Assembly: GCF_030651995.1 (NCBI RefSeq)
Contig: NZ_JAUSBN010000005.1
Coordinates: 124,001 to 188,000 of the forward strand
DNA length: 64,000 nucleotides
Reading direction: 5' to 3'
Source: Reyranella sp.
GTDB taxonomy: Bacteria; Pseudomonadota; Alphaproteobacteria; Reyranellales; Reyranellaceae
Shown here: piece after piece, positions 9,302 to 17,829 of the stretch
Numbering within the stretch: the first letter of the stretch is position 1
Layout of the letters: each line of letters opens with the position of its first letter
Notes under the pieces: generated by a model
The model's database searches: none
Told to the model about the DNA's origin: nothing
Seen by the model: the letters and a program-made list of their open reading frames with translations, nothing else
Translations under genes and position numbers: made by a program

Positions 9302-9961
9302 TCAGTATCGCCCGCGCCTCGCCGACCACCAATAGGCCAACGGTCGCCGCAGCGGCCCCAGCGGCCGACCGAGCGAGAGCGCCGGCAGCAGGATCGGCAG
9401 GGCGGCCGGATCGACCTTGCGGCGCAGCGCCCGCGCGTCGCCCACGAGCTGGTCGCGCTCGGGGCCTTCGCCCATCAGCCAGGCCGCGCCGACCGCGTGG
9501 GCCGCCTGCCGGGACGCTGCGTCCTCGACCCCCAGGACGCTGAGCTCCAGGTCGGCCAGCGCATGGCCGGCGCGCATGACGTCGAGCGGTCCCTCGATCT
9601 CTTCCTCGCGCGCGTCGATCAGATCGACCAGGCTTTCGAGCGCGAGTCCGTGCCGGCGGACCGTTTCCGCGAGCGCGTCGACGATGGGCTGGGCGCGGGG
9701 TTTGCCCGCCCCCGCGGCTTCCGCCATCGCCTCGCGCCACCATTCCAGCCGGATGCGCGCCAGCATTGGTTCCCGGGTCACGCTGCGGGTCCGCGCCAGC
9801 TCGTGATCGAAGGCGAGCAGCGCCAGCAGCCCGCGGCGCTGCGGCTCCGGCGCAAACAGGGCGCCGAGGAAGCGCTCGCGGTCGGCACCGTGCACGAGGT
9901 CGAGAACGTAGCGGTGCGATGCCTCGGCGGCGCTGTAGGGTTTGGGCGGGGAGTCGGACAT
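9302..9961 (-). CDS. Squalene/phytoene synthase-fold protein (NDUFAF6-like)
   Basis: The 219-residue protein contains RLEWWREAMAEA and LALLAFDHELARTRS, which match the squalene/phytoene synthase fold, but it is short and the aspartate-rich substrate motifs are degenerate. In alphaproteobacteria this gene type commonly accompanies secDF and the Mth938-domain gene, and mitochondrial homologues (NDUFAF6) help assemble complex I. An assembly role is therefore more likely than terpenoid synthesis. I use the ATG at 9961; a TTG three codons earlier is also possible. A membrane-protein gene on the opposite strand lies between it and the sec block. Confidence 0.75.
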   Translation of the reverse strand: MSDSPPKPYSAAEASHRYVLDLVHGADRERFLGALFAPEPQRRGLLALLAFDHELARTRSVTREPMLARIRLEWWREAMAEAAGAGKPRAQPIVDALAETVRRHGLALESLVDLIDAREEEIEGPLDVMRAGHALADLELSVLGVEDAASRQAAHAVGAAWLMGEGPERDQLVGDARALRRKVDPAALPILLPALSLGRPLGPLRRPLAYWWSARRGRY

Positions 9962-10070
9962 AGGGATCAAAGGCGAAGGTGCGACAGTTGAACGCAGTGC
10001 GGCTTCAGACTAGGATACAGCGATCGGGGATTCATTAATCCCTTCAATGACATAAAAGGGGAAGTTCAAC

Positions 10071-10667
10071 ATGGGTGCCGTGTTTACCTCGCTTGGACGA
10101 ACCGTTTCCGCAGGTATCGTGCTCCTGATCCTGATCATCGTGGGCGCCGGCGCGGTGACCGGACAGTCGATCAAGATCGACCATGCCTATGCGACGGTCA
10201 TCATGCGGTGGCTGCACGTGATTTGCGGTGTCATGTGGATCGGCCTGCTCTGGTACCTGAACTTCGTGCAGGTGCCCACCATGCCGAAGATCCAGCCTGC
10301 CGAAAGCCGCACCGCCATCACCAAGTTCATCGCGCCGACCGTGTTGTGGTGGTTTCGCTACGCCGCCGTCGCAACCGTCGTCACCGGCCTGCTGCTGGCC
10401 GCGATGAACAAGTACATCATCGAGGCGCTGACCCTGCGTCCGGGCTTCATCATGATCGGCGTCGGCATGTGGATGGCGCTGGTGATGGCCTTCAACGTCT
10501 GGTTCATCATCTGGCCGAACCAGCAGAAGGTCCTGGGTCTCGTCGAAGCCACGGCCGAGGAGAAGGCTGCAGCGGCGACGAGGGCGCTCTATGCCAGCCG
10601 CTTCAACACCATGTTCTCGATCGGCATGCTCTATTGCATGGTGGCCCAGCAGAACGCGCCGATCTGA
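10071..10667 (+). CDS. Membrane protein with PuuD/urate-oxidase-N-like domain
   Basis: The 198-residue protein has about four hydrophobic segments. WLHVICGVMWIGLLWYLNFVQ is the recognisable signature, matching the N-terminal membrane domain of PuuD-type urate hydroxylases. The cytochrome c domain of full PuuD is absent. The start is supported by AAGGGGAAG at about 10056-10064. A perfect palindromic terminator follows the stop. Whether this short form acts on urate is unknown; its histidines could hold haem. Two PuuE-like deacetylase genes elsewhere in the window give weak support for purine catabolism. Confidence 0.65.
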   Translation: MGAVFTSLGRTVSAGIVLLILIIVGAGAVTGQSIKIDHAYATVIMRWLHVICGVMWIGLLWYLNFVQVPTMPKIQPAESRTAITKFIAPTVLWWFRYAAVATVVTGLLLAAMNKYIIEALTLRPGFIMIGVGMWMALVMAFNVWFIIWPNQQKVLGLVEATAEEKAAAATRALYASRFNTMFSIGMLYCMVAQQNAPI

Positions 10668-10694
10668 CGGACCACTCCCACTGTACGAACAACG

Positions 10695-10720
10695 AAACGG
10701 GGCCCCGCGGGGCCCCGTTT
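10695..10720 (+). terminator. Rho-independent terminator (perfect 26-base palindrome)
   Basis: Arms AAACGGGGCCCCG and CGGGGCCCCGTTT abut directly and are followed by one more T. It sits between convergent genes ending at 10667 (+) and 10742 (-) and can serve both strands. Confidence 0.85.
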
Positions 10721-10741
10721 TCATGGGACCACCATCGCCCG

Positions 10742-11146
10742 CTACAGCGGAATGAGGGCCGCCGCCACCCGCCGGCTCTCGGCCAGCAGCACGTTGTAGA
10801 TGCGGCAGGCCGATCCCGTATCGACCACCTCGAGGCCCATGCCGGCCGCCTTCAGGGCCGCCCGCAGATCGGGCGGAACGAACACGGCGCGCGCGCCACA
10901 GCCCAGGACGAGGATCTCCGTCGGCACCGCCGCCCCGCGCAGTGGCGCCAGACTTTCGACAGTGAAATCCCCGGCTCGCGTGATCGCCCAGGGATGGGTA
11001 ACGCTCGGCGTCACCAGCACCGGCGACCGCCATTCACGATCACTGATCATGAAGCGACCGGGACCGTAGCTGCGAATGTACTGGACCTGTGCCGGATCGG
11101 GTGTCGGCAGGGTCTTGTCGGCGGGTCCCGGGAGTGGCGGCTTCAC
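10742..11146 (-). CDS. Mth938-like domain protein (DUF498, NDUFAF3-like)
   Basis: This 134-residue protein has the Mth938 fold signature: YGPGRFMISDREWRSPVLVTP, then PTEILVLGCGARAVFVPPDLR, and TGSACRIYNVLLAESRRVAAALIPL at the end. Homologues include NDUFAF3, a complex I assembly factor. The start is a GTG that overlaps the secF stop by four bases (GTGA), so it is translationally coupled to secF, a common alphaproteobacterial arrangement. Its biochemical function is not established. Confidence 0.9.
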   Translation of the reverse strand: MKPPLPGPADKTLPTPDPAQVQYIRSYGPGRFMISDREWRSPVLVTPSVTHPWAITRAGDFTVESLAPLRGAAVPTEILVLGCGARAVFVPPDLRAALKAAGMGLEVVDTGSACRIYNVLLAESRRVAAALIPL

Positions 11147-12336
11147 GCCCCCGCCTTCTCCGCCTTGTCGCCCTGGTCAGCCTTGTCGTCGGCCGGGCGA
11201 AGCTGGTCGGGGCGCAGGCCGAGATAGACGAGGCCCGCACAGGCGACCCAGACCGAGGAATAGGCGCCGACGATGACGCCCCAGAGCATGGCCACCGAGA
11301 AGCTCTGCAGGACCGGCCCGCCGAACAGGACCAGCGCCGCCACGGCCACAAACACCGTCCCCGAGGTCATCAAGGTACGCGACAGGGTCTCGTTGACGCT
11401 GTGGTTCAGCAGATCGATCAGCGGCATCTTCTTGTACCGGCGCATGTTCTCGCGCACGCGGTCGAAGATCACGACGGTGTCGTTGATCGAGTAGCCGGCA
11501 ATGGTCAGAACCGCAGCGAGGGCCGTCAGGCTGAAGTCGAGCTGGAACAGCACGAAGATGCCGATGGTCGAGATGACGTCGTGCAGCATGGCAATCAGCG
11601 CGCCGACCGCGAACTGCCATTCGAAGCGCACCCAGACGTAGATGGCGATCGCAAACATGGTGGCGATCACGGCCCAGATGCCGCTGCGCATCAGCTCGTC
11701 GCCAATCTTGGGGCCGACCGACTCGGTGCCGCGCAGTTCGTAGTTGCTGCCGATCGCATCCTCGACCAGCTTGATCGCGACCTGCTGGCACCATTCGGCG
11801 CGCTGCTCGACCGACATGTCGATCCTGGCCGTGTTGGTCGAACCGCGCGGAAGCTGACGCTCCTGCAGCGTCAGACCGGCGCGGCTTACCGCATCGCGCC
11901 AGCTGGCGGCATCGAGCGCGGCCGGAGACGTGAAATCGACGTCACCGGTTCCGGCGGCGCCCGGCTTCACCTGCCAGCCCTGACCGGCCGCCTTCTGCAT
12001 CACGCGCTGGGCGCCGGCGACGCACTGATTGTCGCCCTCCTGGCGCTGGACGCGGATCAGGACGGTGCTGGGATCGCCGAATTCCTGCAGGGAAACCTCG
12101 CCGACGCCCAGGTTTCCCACGACGGTGCGCAGCTGGTCGAGTTCGGCCGTGCCATCCTTGGCCTTGGCCTGGATGGCGATGCCGCCCTTGAAATCGATGC
12201 CGAAGTTGAGGCCGATGGTGAAGACACCGACGATCGCCACGACGTTGATCAGGGTCGAGATGATCAGTGCGGCGCGGCGATGGACGAGGAAGTCGAACTT
12301 CCTCTTGAAGGTGAACAGGCGGACAGGCTTCCACAT
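11143..12336 (-). CDS. secF: Protein translocase subunit SecF, enlarged periplasmic domain
   Basis: The six-helix RND-like SecF is plain: first helix near residues 21-43, GIDFKGGIAIQ, the VGPKIGDELMRSG segment before helix 2, and AGYSINDTVVIFDRVREN. SecDF uses the proton gradient to pull preproteins through SecYEG on the periplasmic side. At 397 residues it is about 75-80 longer than typical SecF. The extra sequence lies in the first periplasmic domain, roughly residues 100-190, and carries Cys105 and Cys183, which could form a disulfide. secD lies 9 bases upstream. Confidence 0.96.
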   Translation of the reverse strand: MWKPVRLFTFKRKFDFLVHRRAALIISTLINVVAIVGVFTIGLNFGIDFKGGIAIQAKAKDGTAELDQLRTVVGNLGVGEVSLQEFGDPSTVLIRVQRQEGDNQCVAGAQRVMQKAAGQGWQVKPGAAGTGDVDFTSPAALDAASWRDAVSRAGLTLQERQLPRGSTNTARIDMSVEQRAEWCQQVAIKLVEDAIGSNYELRGTESVGPKIGDELMRSGIWAVIATMFAIAIYVWVRFEWQFAVGALIAMLHDVISTIGIFVLFQLDFSLTALAAVLTIAGYSINDTVVIFDRVRENMRRYKKMPLIDLLNHSVNETLSRTLMTSGTVFVAVAALVLFGGPVLQSFSVAMLWGVIVGAYSSVWVACAGLVYLGLRPDQLRPADDKADQGDKAEKAGA

Positions 12337-12345
12337 GGCTGCGCC

Positions 12346-14016
12346 TCAGATCACGAGTTCGGCGGGACGGCGCCAGCGCACCCAGACCGAAAGCAGCATG
12401 CGCGTGAAGATCGTCGAGCTGAACATCGAGGTGATGATGCCGAGCGTCAGGGTCGTCGCGAAGCCGCGGATCGGCCCGGAGCCGAAACCGAACAGCAGGA
12501 CGCCGGCGATGAGGGTCGTGAGATTGGCGTCGATGATCGCCGACATCGCCTTCTCGTAACCCGTGGCGAGCGCGCTGAACGGAGACCGGCCCAGCGCCTT
12601 CTCCTCGCGCACGCGCTCGTAGATCAGCACGTTGGCATCGACAGCGAGGCCGGCCGTGAGGACGAGGCCTGCGATGCCCGGCAGGGTGAGCGAAGCGCCC
12701 AGGATCGACATGCCGGCGAACACCATCAGGAGGTTCACCAGCATGGCCAGGTTGGCGAAACCGCCGAACACCGGACCGTAGGCCACGAACATGAAGATCG
12801 CGACCAGCGCCGTGCCGACCAGCGCCGCCACGGTTCCCGCCTGGATGGCGTCCGCGCCCAGGTCGGCGCCGACGGTGCTTTCCTGGATGATGGTGAGCGT
12901 CGCCGGCAGCGCGCCGGAGCGCAGCAGCAGCGACTGTTCCTGAGTCTGCTGGGTCGTGAAGCTCCCGGTGATGATGCCGCTGCCGCCGCAGATCGCGCCC
13001 TGCACGACCGGGGCGCTGATGATCTCGCCGTCGAGCTGGATCGCCAGCCGCTTGCCGATGTTGGCGCGGGTGGCGGCGCAGAACGCGCGGCCGCCGGCCG
13101 AGTTGAAGGTGAAGCTGATGATCGGGCGGCCGCCCTGCTGCTGCTCGAAGGTGGCCTTGGAATCGTCGAGGTCCTCGCCGCCGACGACCACGCGCTTCAG
13201 CACGGGCAGGCACTGCGGCTGGTAACGCCGGCATATCTGCTCCGGCGACAGGCGCGGATTGGCGGCCTGGATATCCTCCCAGGCCTTCGGATTCGTGCGG
13301 CGCAGTTCCTGCATGCCTTCGCGCGTCGGCACCAGGAAGGTGGTGGGCGGCAGGGTCTGCGGGATGTTCTGGCCGGTCGCGGCCACGTCCTCGTTCACCA
13401 GATGAAAGGTGAGCTTGGCGGTCTGGTTGATCTTGCGCTTGAGGTCGCTCGTATCCTTGATGCCCGGGACCTGCAGCAGGATGCGTTCGTCGCCCTGGCG
13501 GGTGATGGTCGGCTCAAGCGTACCGGTCTCGTCGACGCGGCGGCGGAGAATCTCGATCGACTGGTCGATCACCTCCTTCTTTCGCGTCGCCAGCTCCTGC
13601 GCGGAATAGGCCACCCGGATCGTGTCGCCGCTGCCCGACAGCGCCAGCGCCGGATCGACCGCCCGGATCGCCTCGAGGGCCTTGGACCGGTTCGCCTCGT
13701 CGCGCAGGGTGACCACGAGATTCTTGCCGGCGTCGACCGTCACGTCCCGGAACGGCACCTGCTGCTTGCGCAATTCCGCACGCACCGCGTCCGACAGGTT
13801 GGTCAGGCGCTCGGTCAGCACCGATCGCAGGTCGGCTTCCAGCAGGAAATGGGCGCCGCCGCGCAGGTCGAGGCCGAGATTGATCCGGCTGGTCGCATAC
13901 CATTGCGGCAGGTGCTGCAGCACGCTGGCCGGCAGCAGGTTCGGCAGGGCGAACAGCGCCGACAGAAGCGTGATGACGGCAATGGCGATGGTCTGCCAGC
14001 GCGGAAGGTTGAGCAT
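12346..14016 (-). CDS. secD: Protein translocase subunit SecD
   Basis: The 556-residue SecD has an N-terminal helix, LGLDLRGGAHFLLE, the large periplasmic region, and the C-terminal membrane domain with LTAGLAVDANVLIYERVREE. It pairs with SecF to drive late steps of Sec export. The periplasmic region contains three cysteine positions (CRRYQPQC and AICGGSG), so disulfides are possible. It lies in the conserved order yajC-secD-secF, 25 bases after yajC, and is surely co-transcribed with both. Confidence 0.97.
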   Translation of the reverse strand: MLNLPRWQTIAIAVITLLSALFALPNLLPASVLQHLPQWYATSRINLGLDLRGGAHFLLEADLRSVLTERLTNLSDAVRAELRKQQVPFRDVTVDAGKNLVVTLRDEANRSKALEAIRAVDPALALSGSGDTIRVAYSAQELATRKKEVIDQSIEILRRRVDETGTLEPTITRQGDERILLQVPGIKDTSDLKRKINQTAKLTFHLVNEDVAATGQNIPQTLPPTTFLVPTREGMQELRRTNPKAWEDIQAANPRLSPEQICRRYQPQCLPVLKRVVVGGEDLDDSKATFEQQQGGRPIISFTFNSAGGRAFCAATRANIGKRLAIQLDGEIISAPVVQGAICGGSGIITGSFTTQQTQEQSLLLRSGALPATLTIIQESTVGADLGADAIQAGTVAALVGTALVAIFMFVAYGPVFGGFANLAMLVNLLMVFAGMSILGASLTLPGIAGLVLTAGLAVDANVLIYERVREEKALGRSPFSALATGYEKAMSAIIDANLTTLIAGVLLFGFGSGPIRGFATTLTLGIITSMFSSTIFTRMLLSVWVRWRRPAELVI

Positions 14017-14041
14017 GCCGATTTGAGCCCTTCTTCGGCCG

Positions 14042-14473
14042 TTACTTCTTGCCGCCGCCGAACAGGCCGCCCAGCAGGCTCTTGCGCTCCGGCGCCGGGG
14101 CCGGCGGCGGCAGCATGGGCTTGTCGTCCTCTTCGCTGCTCTCCTTCGGGCCGCGCACCGACTCGCCGCGCGTCAGGATGTCGGTGATCGTCTGCTTGAT
14201 GATGCGAACCCGCACGCCCTCGGCAAGTTCCACCTGGACCTCGTTGTCCGAGATCACCTTGGTGACCAGGCCGATGATGCCGCCGCCGGTGACGACGCGA
14301 TCGCCGCGCTTCACCCCGGCCAGCATCTCGCGCTGGGCACGCACCTTGGCCTGCTGCGGACGGATCAGCAGGAAGTAGAAAACGACGAAGATGAGGACCA
14401 ACGGGAAGAGCTGAACGAGGAAATCCCCGCTGCCGCCACCCGTGCCCTGCGCCCACGCCTGCGAAATAAACAT
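14042..14473 (-). CDS. yajC: Preprotein translocase subunit YajC
   Basis: This 143-residue protein has one N-terminal membrane helix (FPLVLIFVVFYFLLIRPQQ) and a cytoplasmic domain with GDRVVTGGGIIGLVTKV, the YajC hallmark. YajC associates with SecDF. The C-terminal tail is acidic then proline-rich and ends GGLFGGGKK, longer than in E. coli. A ribosome site GGGAG is visible just upstream (complement of about 14476-14482). It opens the secD/secF/Mth938 operon, divergent from the DUF815 gene. Confidence 0.96.
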   Translation of the reverse strand: MFISQAWAQGTGGGSGDFLVQLFPLVLIFVVFYFLLIRPQQAKVRAQREMLAGVKRGDRVVTGGGIIGLVTKVISDNEVQVELAEGVRVRIIKQTITDILTRGESVRGPKESSEEDDKPMLPPPAPAPERKSLLGGLFGGGKK

Positions 14474-14591
14474 CTTCTGCTCCCGAGTCTTCCGGCCGTC
14501 GAAAAAGCGCGCGGACTATAGCGGTCTCCCCCCGCTTTGCAACGCAAGCCGGGGACGATATGGTCGCCCCCCTTTTCAGCGGCCGGCGACA

Positions 14592-15455
14592 ATGGATCAA
14601 GACCTTAAAGCCACTATTTCACGCATTGCGGCAGCGCTCGACCGCCTGGCGCCTCCGACCCCTCCCGGCGCCGACATCAACGGGGCGGAAGCCTATGTCT
14701 GGCACGCGGCCGGGCACCGCCTCGAAGCGGTCCCCAAGGTCAACCGCGTCAACATCGACCTGCTGGTCGGCATCGACCGCCAGAAAGAGACGCTGGTCGA
14801 GAATACGCGGCGCTTCGCCAAGGGCCTGCCGGCCAACAATGCGCTGCTCTGGGGCTCGCGCGGTGCCGGCAAGAGCTCGATCGTGAAGGCCGTACACGCC
14901 CATGTGAACCGCGAGATGGGCGGACCTCCGGGCCCCCTGGCCCTGATCGAGATCCATCGCGAGGATATTCCCTCGCTGCCCGCGCTGCTCACCATGATCC
15001 GCGATTCGAGCCGCCGCTTCATCGTGTTTTGCGACGACCTCTCCTTCGACGGGCAGGACGCCGCCTACAAATCGCTGAAGGCCGTGCTCGACGGCGGCAT
15101 CGAGGGCCGGCCGGAGAATGTCGTGTTCTACGCGACCTCGAACCGGCGCCACCTGATGCCGCGCGACATGATCGAGAACGAGCGCTCGACGGCCATCAAC
15201 CCGTCCGAGGCCGTCGAGGAGAAGGTCTCGCTGTCGGATCGCTTCGGCCTGTGGCTCGGTTTCCACAATGCCGACCAGGACACGTTCTTCGCGATGATCG
15301 AAGGCTATTGCGAGTTCTTCAAGCTCGACATCCCCAGGGATGAGCTGCGCAAGCGGGCGGTCGAATGGTCGATCACGCGCGGGTCCCGCTCGGGCCGCGT
15401 CGCCTGGCAGTTCATCCAGGAAATCGCGGGCGAGCTCGGCAAGAAGCTGGGGTGA
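14592..15455 (+). CDS. DUF815 family AAA-type ATPase
   Basis: The 287-residue P-loop ATPase has Walker A GSRGAGKSS at residues 88-96, Walker B-like FIVFCDDLSFD, and sensor-like VVFYATSNRRHLMPRDM, matching the DUF815 family. Members are widespread near secDF in alphaproteobacteria, but their role is undefined. The ATG at 14592 gives MDQDLKATISR; the frame extends upstream without a good start. The gene is divergent from yajC, with about 118 bases between them for two promoters. Confidence 0.9.
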   Translation: MDQDLKATISRIAAALDRLAPPTPPGADINGAEAYVWHAAGHRLEAVPKVNRVNIDLLVGIDRQKETLVENTRRFAKGLPANNALLWGSRGAGKSSIVKAVHAHVNREMGGPPGPLALIEIHREDIPSLPALLTMIRDSSRRFIVFCDDLSFDGQDAAYKSLKAVLDGGIEGRPENVVFYATSNRRHLMPRDMIENERSTAINPSEAVEEKVSLSDRFGLWLGFHNADQDTFFAMIEGYCEFFKLDIPRDELRKRAVEWSITRGSRSGRVAWQFIQEIAGELGKKLG

Positions 15456-15471
15456 CGATGGAGCGGCTGGG

Positions 15472-16065
15472 ATGAGCGATCCCGAAGACGTGATGTTCTC
15501 AGCCGGAGTGAAGGCGGAGCAGACGCGTCTCGGATCGCGCGCCCAGTTCGAGGGCCGGACCTGGAACACCGAGATCACCGACGATCTCCGCCGCTTCCTC
15601 GGCGTCATCGACACGTTCTTCTTCGCCACGGCCAGCGCCGACGGGAGACCTTATATGCAGCACCGCGGCGGGCCGCCGGGGTTCCTGAAGCCCATCGGAA
15701 CGCATACGCTGGCCTTCGCCGATTTCGCCGGCAACCAGCAGTACATCTCGCTCGGCCACCTGCGGGAAAACGACCGCGCCCACATCTTCGTCCTGCACTT
15801 CGCCACCCAGCAGCGCCTGAAGCTCTGGGGCCGGGCGCGAATCGTGGAGGGCGACCTCGAACTGATGGAGCGTCTGGTCGATCCGGCCTATCGCGCCCGC
15901 CCACAGCGGGCGATCGCCTTCACCATCGAGGCCTGGGACATCAACTGCCGCCAGCACATCGTGCCGCGCTACAGCGAGGCCGACATCGCCCCGGCCGTCG
16001 ACAGTCTCGCCCAGCGGATCAAGGAACTGGAGGAGGAAGTGGCACGGCTCAGGGGACCGCAATAG
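15472..16065 (+). CDS. Pyridoxamine 5'-phosphate oxidase-like flavin protein
   Basis: The 197-residue protein has the split-barrel FMN fold of the PNPOx family: FFFATASADGRPYMQHRGGPPGF, LAFADFAGNQQYISLGHLREN, and LKLWGRARIVE. AFTIEAWDINCRQHI near the end is typical of a PNPOx-like subgroup annotated as pyridoxamine oxidase-related or phosphohydrolase-associated. A C-terminal coiled helix (IKELEEEVARLR) probably mediates dimerisation. It starts 16 bases after the DUF815 gene, probably in the same transcript. Confidence 0.85.
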   Translation: MSDPEDVMFSAGVKAEQTRLGSRAQFEGRTWNTEITDDLRRFLGVIDTFFFATASADGRPYMQHRGGPPGFLKPIGTHTLAFADFAGNQQYISLGHLRENDRAHIFVLHFATQQRLKLWGRARIVEGDLELMERLVDPAYRARPQRAIAFTIEAWDINCRQHIVPRYSEADIAPAVDSLAQRIKELEEEVARLRGPQ

Positions 16066-16186
16066 GCACGGCCCTTGCTTCCAATCCTGTCGCCGACGGT
16101 CTCGCTCTGCTCGCTATCCTGGTGCGCGTGGATCGGCGACTGGCTCGTGGGCTTGCGCACGCTCGCCGACCTCTAAGAATGGTCTC

Positions 16187-16936
16187 ATGAAAATCCTCGT
16201 CGCCAATCCCAATACCTCCACCGGCGTCACCGACCGTCTCGTGGCCTCGGGCCGGCTCGTCGCGAGCCCCGGCACCGAATTGCTGCCGATGACCGCGCCG
16301 CGCGGCGTGCCCTACATCGCCACGCGCGCCGAAGCCGCGATCGGCAGCGCCATGATGCTCGAGATGCTGGCCGAGCGGCGCGGCACCTTCGATGCGGCCA
16401 TCGTCGCAGCCTTCGGCGACCCGGGCCTGGGCGGGGCGCGCGAGCTGTTCGACTTCCCCGTGGTGGGCATGGCGGAAGCCGCGATGCTGGTCGCCTGTAC
16501 GCTCGGCCGCAGGTTCGCGATCGTGAGCTTTGCCAAGGCGCTCGAGCCCTGGTTTGCCGAGATCGTCGAGTGGCACGGCATGTCGAGTCGTTGCGCCGCC
16601 ATCCGCACGCCCGACGAGGGCTTCCGCTCGATCGACGACGTGCAGCACGAGAAGGAACAGGTCCTGATCGACCTCGCCCTCGGCACGGTGAAGAACGACG
16701 GCGCCGACGTGGTCATCCTGGCCGGCGCACCTCTGGCCGGCATGGCCAACACGATCCGCGACAGGGTGCCGGTGCCGCTGGTCGACGGTATCCAGGCCGC
16801 GGTGACGATGGCCGAGGGGCTGGTGCGGCTCAATCCGCGCAAGGCCACCCAGGGCACCTATCGCCGGCCCGCGGCCAAGGACTCCAAGGGTCTCGCCGGC
16901 CCCCTGGCCGACATCATCGGCCATCGGGAGTCGTGA
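16187..16936 (+). CDS. Asp/Glu/hydantoin racemase superfamily protein lacking catalytic cysteines
   Basis: The 249-residue protein follows the hydantoin/allantoin racemase pattern: NPNTSTGVTDRL at the start, AAFGDPGLGGARE, PVVGMAEAAM, and PVPLVDGIQAAVTMAEGL. In active racemases of this family a cysteine sits in the ACFxDPGL motif and a second in LGCAGM. Here these positions are Ala75 and Gly180 (AAFGDPGL and LAGAPLAGM), so classical two-base racemisation is unlikely. The next gene, a PuuE-like deacetylase, begins at or just after the stop, so the pair are coupled. A role in allantoin or another cyclic amide pathway is inference. Confidence 0.85.
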   Translation: MKILVANPNTSTGVTDRLVASGRLVASPGTELLPMTAPRGVPYIATRAEAAIGSAMMLEMLAERRGTFDAAIVAAFGDPGLGGARELFDFPVVGMAEAAMLVACTLGRRFAIVSFAKALEPWFAEIVEWHGMSSRCAAIRTPDEGFRSIDDVQHEKEQVLIDLALGTVKNDGADVVILAGAPLAGMANTIRDRVPVPLVDGIQAAVTMAEGLVRLNPRKATQGTYRRPAAKDSKGLAGPLADIIGHRES

Positions 16937-16941
16937 CCGCG

Positions 16942-17829
16942 ATGCGCGATCTCAAGGGCTACGGCCGCACGCCACCCGATCCGCAATGGCCTGGCGGCGC
17001 GCGGGTCGCCGTCTCCTTCGTGATCAACTTCGAGGAAGGCGCGGAGATGTCGTTGTCGGCGGGCGACGCCCACAACGAGAAGGTCTACGAGGTCACCGAC
17101 GAGGTCGTGGGCGTTCCCGACCGGTGCATGGAGTCGCACTTCGAGTACGGCACCAAGGCCGCCTGGTGGCGCATCGCCGACTCGCTGGAGCGGCTGGGCG
17201 TTCCGGCCACGGTCAGCACCTGCGGCCTCGCGGCCGAACTCTCGCCCTGGCTGATCCACGACGCGGTCGCGCGCGGCCATGAAATCTCCTGCCACGGCTG
17301 GCGCTGGGAAAAGCATGCCCACATGGAGGAGGCGAAGGAGCGCGAGATCATCGCCCGCACCGTCAAGGCGCTGACCGAAATCGCCGGCACGCGGCCCGTC
17401 GGCTGGCACACCCGCTCGACGCCCTCGCCCAACACGCGACGTCTGCTCGTCGAGGAGGGCGGCTTCCTCTACGACAGCGACGACTATTCCGACGACCTGC
17501 CCTTTCATGTCGAGGTCGCGGGCAAGCGGCACCTGGTGCTGCCCTACAGCTTCGACACCAACGACATGCACTATCACCAGGGCTTCCACCGCTTCGTCTC
17601 GGCGCGCGACTTCGCGGACTACACCAGCGACGCCTTCGACACGCTGTGGGCCGAGGGCGAGAAGTCGCCGAAGATGATGTCGATCGGCCTGCACCTGCGC
17701 ATGATCGGCCGCCCCGGCCGCATCGCCGCGCTGGACCGCATCGTGTCGCACATGAAGCAGAAGGGCGGCGCCTGGTTCGCGACGCGCCGCCAGATCGCCG
17801 AGCACTGGCAGGCGCGGTTCGGAAGTTAA
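16942..17829 (+). CDS. PuuE-like polysaccharide deacetylase (allantoinase-type)
   Basis: The 295-residue NodB-fold protein contains RGHEISCHGWRWEKH around residues 111-125, very close to the HEIxxHGWRW signature of PuuE allantoinases, and lacks a signal peptide. PuuE opens allantoin without metal-dependent amidohydrolase chemistry. A GTG at 16933 that overlaps the racemase-like stop (GTGA) is an alternative start; GGGAG at 16926-16930 is better spaced for the ATG at 16942. The pairing with a racemase homologue fits a cyclic-ureide pathway, but the substrate is unproven. Confidence 0.83.
   Translation: MRDLKGYGRTPPDPQWPGGARVAVSFVINFEEGAEMSLSAGDAHNEKVYEVTDEVVGVPDRCMESHFEYGTKAAWWRIADSLERLGVPATVSTCGLAAELSPWLIHDAVARGHEISCHGWRWEKHAHMEEAKEREIIARTVKALTEIAGTRPVGWHTRSTPSPNTRRLLVEEGGFLYDSDDYSDDLPFHVEVAGKRHLVLPYSFDTNDMHYHQGFHRFVSARDFADYTSDAFDTLWAEGEKSPKMMSIGLHLRMIGRPGRIAALDRIVSHMKQKGGAWFATRRQIAEHWQARFGS

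Noticed and set aside
9282..9743. A 150-residue N-terminal extension of the alpha/beta hydrolase
   Set aside because: It overlaps the squalene-synthase-like gene out of phase, and a strong GGAGGA precedes the GTG at 9281.
11089..14187. A 1032-codon open frame antisense to secF, secD and yajC
   Set aside because: Composition is dominated by Arg, Asp, His and Gln, as expected from the complement of GC-rich genes, and the three sec genes on the other strand are unmistakable.
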